Assembly: GCA_947451475.1 (NCBI GenBank)
Contig: CANFZC010000005.1
Coordinates: 1-64,000, forward strand
Direction: 5' to 3'
Length of the DNA stretch: 64,000 nt
From: Flavobacteriaceae bacterium
GTDB lineage: Bacteria; Bacteroidota; Bacteroidia; Flavobacteriales; Flavobacteriaceae
In this document: piece by piece, positions 1 through 8,253 of the stretch
Layout of the letters: each line of letters begins with the position of its first letter
Numbering within the stretch: position 1 is the stretch's first letter
Position numbers and translations under genes: made by a program
The notes under the pieces: generated by a model
Seen by the model: only the letters and a program-made list of their open reading frames with translations
The model's database searches: none
Told to the model about the DNA's origin: nothing

Positions 1-2143
1 CATCTGGAGTAGAAAAACTCCAATTGCCATTATATCTATTATTAATGGTATAACTTCCATCCGCAACAGTTAATCCAGTTGTAGTAGAAGTACTATTGGT
101 ATACGTTACTGCAACCTCTCCTGCAACTGTTGGAGTGCTATCAGGGAATAAATACAATGATCTATTCATTTTAGCCGCACTAACAAATGGGTACCAATAG
201 GATTTAAAACTCACATCCGTATTCGGATATTCTGTACCTACATTGATAAAAGAGGAAGCACCTGCAGCACCCGAAGTCCATCTAGAAAGAGTTCCGTCTG
301 TAATACCAGATCCTGCAGAACAAGTAATAGTATTTAAAGCACTAAAGTTTCCTAAGATTAAACGTTTCCCTGCTGCAATACTCATTCTACCGGTTGTTAA
401 GATTAAATTGGATTTAATTCTAACTCCATTTGCATTCCATATAACATTAGGAGATGCTGTTGATGTATTGGTAACCTCTAACTGGTTTAAAACATTGGCA
501 ACGTTAGCAAATGCATTTGTTCCCGCAGCAGAACCTCCTACAAAACCTGCAGGATCTACGGTTACCGTTTGTACATCAGTACCGTTCAAGGTTAATCTAC
601 CTTGGAATACAGTAGTCCCACCAATATTAGCATCAAAACGAGCACCAGCGCCTACGTCCAGATTATGTCCTAATTTTAAGTATTTACCATTCGTACCATC
701 GTGTAAATTGAAACGTGCACCACTACCCGCGATGTTCAAATCATTAGCAATGGTAAAGTCATCCATAATAGTACTTAAGGCAAAGTTTACCAAAGTATTC
801 CCTCCAGCCAAAATCACATCCTGAGCACCTGAAAATCTTGAATCTATACTAACAACTTCATTATCATTGTCAAGTACAACGGTGTCTACTGGTGTAGGAA
901 CCGCAGCGCCATCCCAAGTAGTTGGTTGTGACCAAAGTCCTGAGTGCGCACAAGTAATTTCTTGTGGCATTCTTGAAACTAAAGAGATATTATCAATAGC
1001 TGCCGGAGCTAATGTTCCCGCCGATGTACCATTTGTCCAAACAAATATCAAGCGGAACGGTGTTCCAGCAAAAGATTTAGGGATAAATGCCGTAGTTCTA
1101 GTAGTCGCAACTTGTGCACCTGAATTAAACGAAATCATCGTGGCACCTGGCCAAGAAACAGTATAAGTAAACGGAGCAGTTACCTGAGTATCGGTACCCG
1201 TAACTGCTTGTGAAATTGGAGCGACCCATACTTGCCATCCTCCTCCTGAAGCAGGTACTGACCTTACGTCAAAAGTCAACGTCATAGCAGTTTCTGATGC
1301 CGGTACGGTTGTGATATTTTTATAAAAATAAACGGTTCTGTTCGTTGGGTATCCACCATAAGAATTAGTTAACCCATTATCATTAGTTACATACGCAGCA
1401 TTCCCTGCAATAGTAGAAGAAGTAGCGGTAAACGTCATGGTTTGTGCAACCGCTAAGATAGCACTGTTCAAAGACGCTTTTGACAATCCTAAAGTAGTCC
1501 CATTAATACTAGCAACATAAGTGTCTGCTCCAATAAACCCTGCAATTGGCGCAATAGCCATCCCTACAGAGATATTTGGATTAGCAGCCGCTAAGGTAAC
1601 TGAATAGGTATTAACGGCAATAGAAGCATTAGTAAGCTGCGTTGTGGCAACACTATTTCCTCCTGCATAAACACCAAATCCTAAGGTAACTCCCGAAGCT
1701 GTATTAGTAGCGACTTGCGACAAGGTTAAAGTGGTTCCAGAAATTGCTTGTACATAAGTATTTGCCGGAATTCCTAATCCATAAACAATTTGTCCAACGG
1801 CAATATTTGCATTGGCCGCGGTCAAAGTAACAGACGCAGAAGTATTTGTGGTAGCACCCACAGCAGTTGTTCCAGAAGCAGCAGTTCCTACTGCCCATTT
1901 CACCGGACTCACCCCTTCATTGGCAACGGTCCAACCGTTAGCAGTAAAAGAGTTACCCAGATTAAAACCTCCGTCCGTCGCCGGATTAATAATGGTAGTT
2001 TGAGCCTTCATACCGGTTACAGCAAAAAGCATCATCATTACCACTAATGAAAAACCATTCAAATTTGGCTTCCCGTTTTTGTGCTTTTCAATCGAAGACG
2101 AAAGCTGCCACAAAAAACTTTTAAAGTTGTAATTGTAAAACAT
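1..2143 (-). CDS. T9SS-type surface adhesin / repeat-containing secreted protein, N-terminal part (3' end beyond left window edge)
   Basis: Minus-strand reading frame from ATG at 2143 (MFYNYNFKSFLWQLSSSIEKHKNGKPNLNGFSLVVMMMLFAVTGMKAQTTIINPATDGGFN...) stays open in the stretches I translated down to base 2 (...VTYTNSTSTTTGLTVADGSYTINNRYNGNWSFSTPD). Contains an adhesin-like 'SGLWSQPTTWDGAAVPTPVDTVVLDNDN' motif. Missing from the ORF track, probably because it has no stop inside the window. Confidence 0.85.
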   Translation of the reverse strand, partial: MFYNYNFKSFLWQLSSSIEKHKNGKPNLNGFSLVVMMMLFAVTGMKAQTTIINPATDGGFNLGNSFTANGWTVANEGVSPVKWAVGTAASGTTAVGATTNTSASVTLTAANANIAVGQIVYGLGIPANTYVQAISGTTLTLSQVATNTASGVTLGFGVYAGGNSVATTQLTNASIAVNTYSVTLAAANPNISVGMAIAPIAGFIGADTYVASINGTTLGLSKASLNSAILAVAQTMTFTATSSTIAGNAAYVTNDNGLTNSYGGYPTNRTVYFYKNITTVPASETAMTLTFDVRSVPASGGGWQVWVAPISQAVTGTDTQVTAPFTYTVSWPGATMISFNSGAQVATTRTTAFIPKSFAGTPFRLIFVWTNGTSAGTLAPAAIDNISLVSRMPQEITCAHSGLWSQPTTWDGAAVPTPVDTVVLDNDNEVVSIDSRFSGAQDVILAGGNTLVNFALSTIMDDFTIANDLNIAGSGARFNLHDGTNGKYLKLGHNLDVGAGARFDANIGGTTVFQGRLTLNGTDVQTVTVDPAGFVGGSAAGTNAFANVANVLNQLEVTNTSTASPNVIWNANGVRIKSNLILTTGRMSIAAGKRLILGNFSALNTITCSAGSGITDGTLSRWTSGAAGASSFINVGTEYPNTDVSFKSYWYPFVSAAKMNRSLYLFPDSTPTVAGEVAVTYTNSTSTTTGLTVADGSYTINNRYNGNWSFSTPD

Positions 2144-2706
2144 AGTTTTTGGTTAATTAATTAATATTCTATTTTAAGAAGTGTTAAAAATATACTTATT
2201 ATATATAGGCTGCGAGAAGAACCCTTTTCAATTTAATGAATTTTTAAAGTTATTTTAAAGCTCTTTATAAAATTTAATTGGTTTCTTTTTAAAAACTAAA
2301 AAATTTAATAAACCCATATAAATAAAGGCTTTTCAAGTATTTTATTCAGAAAAAAATGGAGCTTTTTACTTTAAAATAAAGAGAATTTTTAATTCAAGTT
2401 TGATAGGTAGGAAATCCAAATTGCCGCACTTCAATTCGTGTTCAACAACAAGGCTTTTTTTGGCAAAAAAACTACAAAACGGAATTATTAAGGGGGGAAC
2501 TCATCTTCGCTCTTTTGGCTCAAATGGCACTTTAGTATTGCTGATATAAGACCTTAAGAATCTTTTACAAATCACCATACCAAAATATCCGCAATCAACC
2601 ATCGTTAAGCACCAATCTAAAATCCTATAGCCTTTACTCAGAGTTTATATAGAGTTTACTTAAAGCCTACTATACCTTTAGGTAGACTTTACCTCGACCC
2701 TCACTC

Positions 2707-2739
2707 AAACCTGTCAGGTTTTGGAAACCTGACAGGTTT
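2707..2739. repeat. Perfect 15-bp inverted repeat (AAACCTGTCAGGTTT-TGG-AAACCTGACAGGTTT), REP-like intergenic hairpin
   Basis: Direct reading: 2707-2721 and 2725-2739 are exact reverse complements; each arm is itself AAACCTG-N-CAGGTTT. Confidence 0.9.
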
Positions 2740-2932
2740 AGCTCCACCACCAAATCCAAACCCGACAAGAGGCGCAGACGACTGATGAAGCATAGCGGAA
2801 TAAATTTGGAATTTTAAGTATTGGGATTTAAAGCACAAGGCGCAGTAAACTTGAAACTTGACACGAGTCTCGTCCTTAGACGAGACGACTAATGGAGCGC
2901 AGCGTAGTAAACCTGAAACTTGAAACCTGAAA

Positions 2933-4801
2933 CTACTTCTTCACGATCATAAACTCCGAACGTCTATTCATTGCATGTTGCTCTTCGGTACAGTTGCTTC
3001 TGCAATCAATCTTAGGCTCTGTATTCCCAAATCCTTTGCCTGTGATTCTGGCTTTTGGGATGCCTCTCGAAATCACATATTGCACGGTCGACTGCGCTCG
3101 GCGTTCAGACAAACTTAGATTATAGGCTGGGGTTCCCTTGGAATCGGTGTGCGCTTTTACAAATAAGATCATCCCCGGGTGTTCTTTAAGGACTTTGACC
3201 AACTTGTCTAACTCACTCGCGCCTTGCGCCGTGATGTTGCTTTTGTCGAATTCAAAGTAGATGTTGTTCAAAAGGACTTCGGTATCGGTAATCACCACCT
3301 CGGCAGGATTTAACGGAGCCGCTACTTTAGCTTCTCCAGAGGCAACTGCCGGTACAGCAAACCCGTCTTTTTCAAAATTAGGGGCACTTACCTGCAAGGC
3401 ATAAGCCGTTTTACAAGAGATTTCATAGCTCACAAGTCCATTGGCATCTGTTTGTTTCGTAGCAATAACATTGCCTTTCAAATCAGCAATCGCCACACTA
3501 GCATTGGCCAAAGGCGCTCCCGTTTTCCTATTGGTTACGGTTACAATCGCTTGAGCGGTGCATGTCGGTATCGCACTGTAAATGGCATCCGACCCGTTGC
3601 GGTTCGTAGAAAAGTACCCTATGTTATGGGGTTTATTAAAACTAAAAGAGAAATCATCTTTCTCACTGTTCACGGGTTTCCCTAAGTTCATAGGAGCTTC
3701 AGTAGTATTTAAATTGATGCGGTACACATCATAACCGCCATACCCTTGTCGGCCCATAGACCCAAAGTACAGTACATTATCCTCCGTTATAAACGGGAAA
3801 TTCTCTTTGTTTACCGTATTAATAGTAGGCCCCAAATTCTCAGGTTTACCATACCCATTTTCTTCCACAGCTATTTTCCAAAGATCAGATTCTCCGATCC
3901 CGCCCGGCATGTTGGACGCAAAATACAAGGTCTTGCCGTCCTTACTCAAACTCGGATTGGTAACCGAATAACTGGTATTGTTAATCGGCAAGGGCGTTAC
4001 TTGCCCCCACTTTCCATTCACTTTCACCGCACGGTACAAGCGTTGTTCCCCCACTCTAATGTTCCCTTTTTTACTCACTTCATATTGCCCTTCGCTCAAC
4101 CCATCACGGGCAAAAAACATGGTGTTTCCATCCTGACTGATCGTTACGGGTCCGTCGTGAAAAGGGGTATTAAGTTCCTTTAGTGGCGTAGGCTCGGTCA
4201 AGTCGCCTTGGTCGTTACGAGTAGATTGATAGATGTCCAAATAAGGTTGGTTGTTATATTTATCCGTACGGTTAGAAGAATTTCGCGTACTCACAAAATA
4301 CAGGGTATTATCATTGGCCAAGACCGCCCCAAAATCGCTTTGGTCCTTACTGTTAATCGTAGTCTCTGCTATATCAAACAACTTAGAATCTAACAGACTC
4401 GGAATATAATTCGGATTGGATTTGTGCTCCTTCGCACGGTCATCATTGGGCAGCATTTTGGCAAAAACATCCAATTGCTTATTGGCTTCTTGGTATTTTC
4501 CCATAGCTTTTAACGTCTGCGCATAACGATAATACGTCTCAGCATCAGCCCGGCCCTCTGTCGCCTTAGCATACCACTTCACGGCGTTTTCATTGTCAAA
4601 CACATTGTAATAACTGTCCGCCAATTGCTTATAAACATAGTCAGAAGCATTTTTACTGTTAGCCAAGCTCAAATACTCCTCAATAGCATCCACATATTGA
4701 TAAGTATCAAAGAGTTGGTCAGCCTTAGCCGTATTCTTATTTTGTCCGTGACTTACCGTAAATAACAATAAAAAGGCTAGAGCGATGTAGTTTGTTTTCA
4801 T
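2933..4801 (-). CDS. OmpA family protein with TPR-like N-terminus, PD40/WD40-like propeller repeats and a carboxypeptidase-regulatory-like domain
   Basis: C-terminal OmpA motif (NNIYFEFDKSNITAQGASELDKL...AHTDSKGTPAYNLSLSERRA); PD40-like 'PSLSKDGKTLYFASNMPGGIGESDLW'; signal peptide at MKTNYIALAFLLLF, so the start is more likely 4801 than 4861. Confidence 0.88.
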   Translation of the reverse strand: MKTNYIALAFLLLFTVSHGQNKNTAKADQLFDTYQYVDAIEEYLSLANSKNASDYVYKQLADSYYNVFDNENAVKWYAKATEGRADAETYYRYAQTLKAMGKYQEANKQLDVFAKMLPNDDRAKEHKSNPNYIPSLLDSKLFDIAETTINSKDQSDFGAVLANDNTLYFVSTRNSSNRTDKYNNQPYLDIYQSTRNDQGDLTEPTPLKELNTPFHDGPVTISQDGNTMFFARDGLSEGQYEVSKKGNIRVGEQRLYRAVKVNGKWGQVTPLPINNTSYSVTNPSLSKDGKTLYFASNMPGGIGESDLWKIAVEENGYGKPENLGPTINTVNKENFPFITEDNVLYFGSMGRQGYGGYDVYRINLNTTEAPMNLGKPVNSEKDDFSFSFNKPHNIGYFSTNRNGSDAIYSAIPTCTAQAIVTVTNRKTGAPLANASVAIADLKGNVIATKQTDANGLVSYEISCKTAYALQVSAPNFEKDGFAVPAVASGEAKVAAPLNPAEVVITDTEVLLNNIYFEFDKSNITAQGASELDKLVKVLKEHPGMILFVKAHTDSKGTPAYNLSLSERRAQSTVQYVISRGIPKARITGKGFGNTEPKIDCRSNCTEEQHAMNRRSEFMIVKK

Positions 4802-5043
4802 GCGAGGGTAGTGCTTTGCGTTAAAATGGCTTCTTGTTTGTCTAATAACAAAACTAAACAATTATTCGTTGTTTTAGTAAGAGCGCTTAATCTTTTCTAA
4901 CTACCGTATAGTGTAGTTCCCTTAAATCTGGAGCCCACTCCTCCTTTCTAATTCCTAGCGCCCAATAGGGTCTTTCTAAAAGTTAATGCAACCTTAAGTC
5001 AGTAATTAATTTTACTTTCTGATATTTACATTAAAATAAATCC

Positions 5044-6063
5044 ATGATAAAAATACTTTCGTTACTTCTGATAGGCTTTTGCCTAAGCAACGCTAACGCA
5101 CAAACCTATAAAGTTTCTAAAAAGATAGCGGTACCCGGAGACGAAGGTTGGGACTATCTCGCCGTTGATGAAGTAAACCAGCACTTGTTTGTCTCCCACG
5201 GCAGCGTCGTAAACGTGGTGGACCTAAAAACCAATAAAATCCGAGCCACCATTCCCGACACCAAAGGCGTACACGGTATTGCCATTGCCAATGACCTCAA
5301 TAAAGCGTTTATTACCGACGGCAAAGACAATGCGGTTACTATAGTGAACCTAACTTCTTTTGAGTTAATCGCCAAAGTGCCTATCGAAGGCCAAAAACCC
5401 GATGCCGTACTCTATGATCAATTTTCCCAAAAGGTGTTTACCTATAACGCAAAAAGTAGCGATGCTACCGTTTTAGATGCGGTATCCAACAAAGTAATCA
5501 AAACCATACCACTAGAAGGCAAACCCGAATTCTCCGTGACCAACACCAAAGGCTTAGTTTACGTCAACATCGAAGATAAAAACCAAATAAAAACTATCGA
5601 TACCAAAACACTAGAGGTAACGGCCACATGGAGCATTGCCCCTGGAGACGAGCCCTCTGGCTTGGCCATTGATCTTGAAACCAATCGCTTATTTTCCGTT
5701 TGCGGCAATAAACTAATGGTCATCGTTGATGCGACTAACGGAACCATCATTAAAACCTTGCCTATAGGGGACGGCTGCGATGGAGTAGCTTTTGATCCCA
5801 CAAGAAAACTAGTGTTCAGTTCCAACGGGGAAGGTAGCCTTACTGTAGTCAAAGAAGAGAATGCAAATACCTTCCGTGTACAAGAAACGGTACCCACACA
5901 AAAAGGAGCCAGAACCATAGCGGTAAACAAAACCACACACCAACTTTACGCCTCCACAGCCAATTTTGGACCCAAACCTGAACCCACTCCCGAGAATCCA
6001 AAACCAAGAGCGCCTTTAGTTCCAAATTCTTTTGTAGTTTTGGTTGTTGAAAGTACCCCGTAA
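5044..6063 (+). CDS. YncE-like/YVTN beta-propeller secreted protein
   Basis: 339 aa with signal peptide and repeated 'VVDLKTNKIRATIPDTKGVHGIAIANDLNKAFITDGKDNAVTIVNL' propeller units. Confidence 0.82.
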   Translation: MIKILSLLLIGFCLSNANAQTYKVSKKIAVPGDEGWDYLAVDEVNQHLFVSHGSVVNVVDLKTNKIRATIPDTKGVHGIAIANDLNKAFITDGKDNAVTIVNLTSFELIAKVPIEGQKPDAVLYDQFSQKVFTYNAKSSDATVLDAVSNKVIKTIPLEGKPEFSVTNTKGLVYVNIEDKNQIKTIDTKTLEVTATWSIAPGDEPSGLAIDLETNRLFSVCGNKLMVIVDATNGTIIKTLPIGDGCDGVAFDPTRKLVFSSNGEGSLTVVKEENANTFRVQETVPTQKGARTIAVNKTTHQLYASTANFGPKPEPTPENPKPRAPLVPNSFVVLVVESTP

Positions 6064-6092
6064 GGCTGCTTGATAGGGCTTAAAAATAAATA

Positions 6093-7331
6093 ATGAAATC
6101 ACTTCTTTTCTTCTTCCTGGTTTTGTTCAGCATACCCTCTTTTTCCCAAGAGAAGGCCTTGCCCTACTATTTGGAAAAAGCACAAGCTAATTCGCCCTTG
6201 CTCAAAGATTTATCCAACCAACTAAAAACAAACAGCCTAGACAGTTTATTGAATAAGGCCGCTTATAAACCCCAAATTAACGGAAACCTGTTTACCAATT
6301 ATGCCCCAGTGGTAAATGGCTTTGGCTACGATACGACCCTGAGTAATGGCCAAACAGTCTCTGGATTGGTGGGCGTCAATAAAAGAATCATCAGTAAAAG
6401 CACTCTCAATTCCCAAGCCGAAAGCTTTAAATTGTTGAAAGATGCCTTATTGCTAAACAAAAAGATTGCCAAGAAAGACCTCAACAAAGCGGTGATTGCT
6501 CAGTACATCGCTGCATCGGGTAGTGCAGAACAAATCACTTACAACCAAAAAATGCAAGCGCTGCTGCAAGAGGAAGCAGCCCTACTCAAAAAGCTTACCC
6601 AAAATGCTATTTATAAGCAAACCGATTACCTCATTTTCCTAGCGACCCTAAAACAACAGGAACTCCAAGTACTGCAACTAAAACAGCAATACCAAAACGA
6701 TTTAGGGGTCCTCAATTACCTATCGGGAGAAACAGATACTACTTTTGTGCGCCTCCAAAGCCCCAATATATCCTTGACCGTTAAGCCTGCCACCGAAAAG
6801 AGTGTCTTCCTAAAACAATTTGAAGTAGATAGCCTCAAAATCAGCAACCAAAACAAGCTCATTGATAATGCCTACAAACCCTCCATTTCCTTACTAGGGG
6901 ATGCCGGCTATTTATCAACCCTTACCTATGAAGCACATAAAAACTTCGGGCTAAGCGTCGGCTTAGGCTTGTCCATCCCGATCTATGATGGCCATCAAAA
7001 ATGGCTGCAACATCAAAAAAACGAAGCGGCCTTCGCGACTAATTTGGCCTACAAATCAAATTTCAATAAGCAATACCAGCAGCAACTCTTGATGCTCAAC
7101 CAACAGTTAAAACAAACCGTTGCTGTGGAAAACCAACTGCAATCCCAACTCCAAATCGCCGATGCACTCATAGAAGCCAATAAAAAATTACTGTTGTCGG
7201 GCGACGCACAAATCACTGATTTTGTCATTGCCATTGGCAACGTGATTTCCATCAACAATTCCATCGCACAAACGAAAATCAATAAACTCCAACTAATCAA
7301 CGAAATCAATTATTGGAGTACAAATGAATAA
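6093..7331 (+). CDS. TolC family outer membrane efflux protein
   Basis: Signal peptide, long coiled-coil-rich protein, 'GLSVGLGLSIPIYDGHQKWLQHQKNEAA' typical of TolC/OEP; overlaps the downstream MFP gene. Confidence 0.83.
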   Translation: MKSLLFFFLVLFSIPSFSQEKALPYYLEKAQANSPLLKDLSNQLKTNSLDSLLNKAAYKPQINGNLFTNYAPVVNGFGYDTTLSNGQTVSGLVGVNKRIISKSTLNSQAESFKLLKDALLLNKKIAKKDLNKAVIAQYIAASGSAEQITYNQKMQALLQEEAALLKKLTQNAIYKQTDYLIFLATLKQQELQVLQLKQQYQNDLGVLNYLSGETDTTFVRLQSPNISLTVKPATEKSVFLKQFEVDSLKISNQNKLIDNAYKPSISLLGDAGYLSTLTYEAHKNFGLSVGLGLSIPIYDGHQKWLQHQKNEAAFATNLAYKSNFNKQYQQQLLMLNQQLKQTVAVENQLQSQLQIADALIEANKKLLLSGDAQITDFVIAIGNVISINNSIAQTKINKLQLINEINYWSTNE

Positions 7332-8253
7332 TATTATGAAGAACGCTTTGCTTTTACTGCTGCTTAGTACTACCGTTTGTATCTCCTGCAAAAATGAGGC
7401 AACAGAGGAACAACCTGCTACAGTCATTCCGGTAACCTTAACTTCTATTGATACCACCGGTATTTCCAGCTACATGGACCTAAATGCCACCGCGACCTAC
7501 CTCGTTAAAAACACCATTAAAGCAAACGCAACAGGCTATTTGAACTCCGTGAATGTAGCCAATAATGATTATGTGACCGACGGAACAACCTTGTTCTCCA
7601 TCAAAACCAGAGAAGCTAAAGTACTAGGGAATACCATCAATAAAATTGACCCCTCACTCAACTTTGGAGGCGCCATTACGGTGCGTTCCAACACCAATGG
7701 TATCATCACCATGGTCAATGTACAACAAGGGGATTATGTGCAAGACGGCGACGCGCTAGTAACCATCAACGATTCAAAAAGTTTAGCCATCGTACTTAGT
7801 GTGCCTTATGAATTAAAAAAATACATCACTGTCGGCCATCAGTTATCAATACTATTGCCGGATAATGCCACCCGCACGGCTACCGTCCAGAAGTTCGCAC
7901 CCACCGTAGAAGCCTCTTCCCAAACGCAAAATGTGGTCCTAAAAGTAAACGGCAATCAAGACATTCCCGAGAACTTAATTGTAAAAGTAAGAGTCAATAA
8001 AGCAGCGCATGCCAAATCCATTTCGCTTCCCAAAGCCGCCGTCCTAAGCGACGAAACCGAAACCGACTTCTGGATTATGAAAATGATCAATGCCAATACA
8101 GCCATAAAAGTGCCCATTAAAAAAGGCATTCAAACCGATGATAAGGTCGAAATCCTTGAGCCTAAACTAACGGCTACCGACAAAATCTTGCTAACCGGCA
8201 ATTATGGCGTACCCGATACCATCAAAGTACTGGTGATTAAAACCGATTTGTAA
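7324..8253 (+). CDS. RND efflux periplasmic adaptor (HlyD/MFP family) lipoprotein
   Basis: Lipobox (TTVCISC), biotinyl-lipoyl-like 'GYLNSVNVANNDYVTDGTTLFSIKTREA', between TolC and RND genes; start may be 7324 or 7336. Confidence 0.83.
   Translation: MNNIMKNALLLLLLSTTVCISCKNEATEEQPATVIPVTLTSIDTTGISSYMDLNATATYLVKNTIKANATGYLNSVNVANNDYVTDGTTLFSIKTREAKVLGNTINKIDPSLNFGGAITVRSNTNGIITMVNVQQGDYVQDGDALVTINDSKSLAIVLSVPYELKKYITVGHQLSILLPDNATRTATVQKFAPTVEASSQTQNVVLKVNGNQDIPENLIVKVRVNKAAHAKSISLPKAAVLSDETETDFWIMKMINANTAIKVPIKKGIQTDDKVEILEPKLTATDKILLTGNYGVPDTIKVLVIKTDL

Noticed and set aside
243-2047. Plus-strand ORFs 243..824, 867..1166, 1790..2047, 1812..2003 and minus-strand 1704..1898
   Set aside because: Out-of-frame or antisense to a clear open minus-strand adhesin reading frame with signal peptide; low-complexity content mirrors the repeats.
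2144-2932. Possible CRISPR array or transposon in the repeat-rich gap
   Set aside because: No regularly spaced direct repeats with unique spacers, no transposase ORF, no target-site duplication seen.
3452-4393. Plus-strand ORFs inside the OmpA/PD40 gene (77, 145 and 61 aa)
   Set aside because: Fully antisense to a well-supported OmpA family CDS; no recognisable domain.
5559-5936. 125-aa minus-strand ORF within the YncE-like gene
   Set aside because: Shadow ORF antisense to the propeller CDS.
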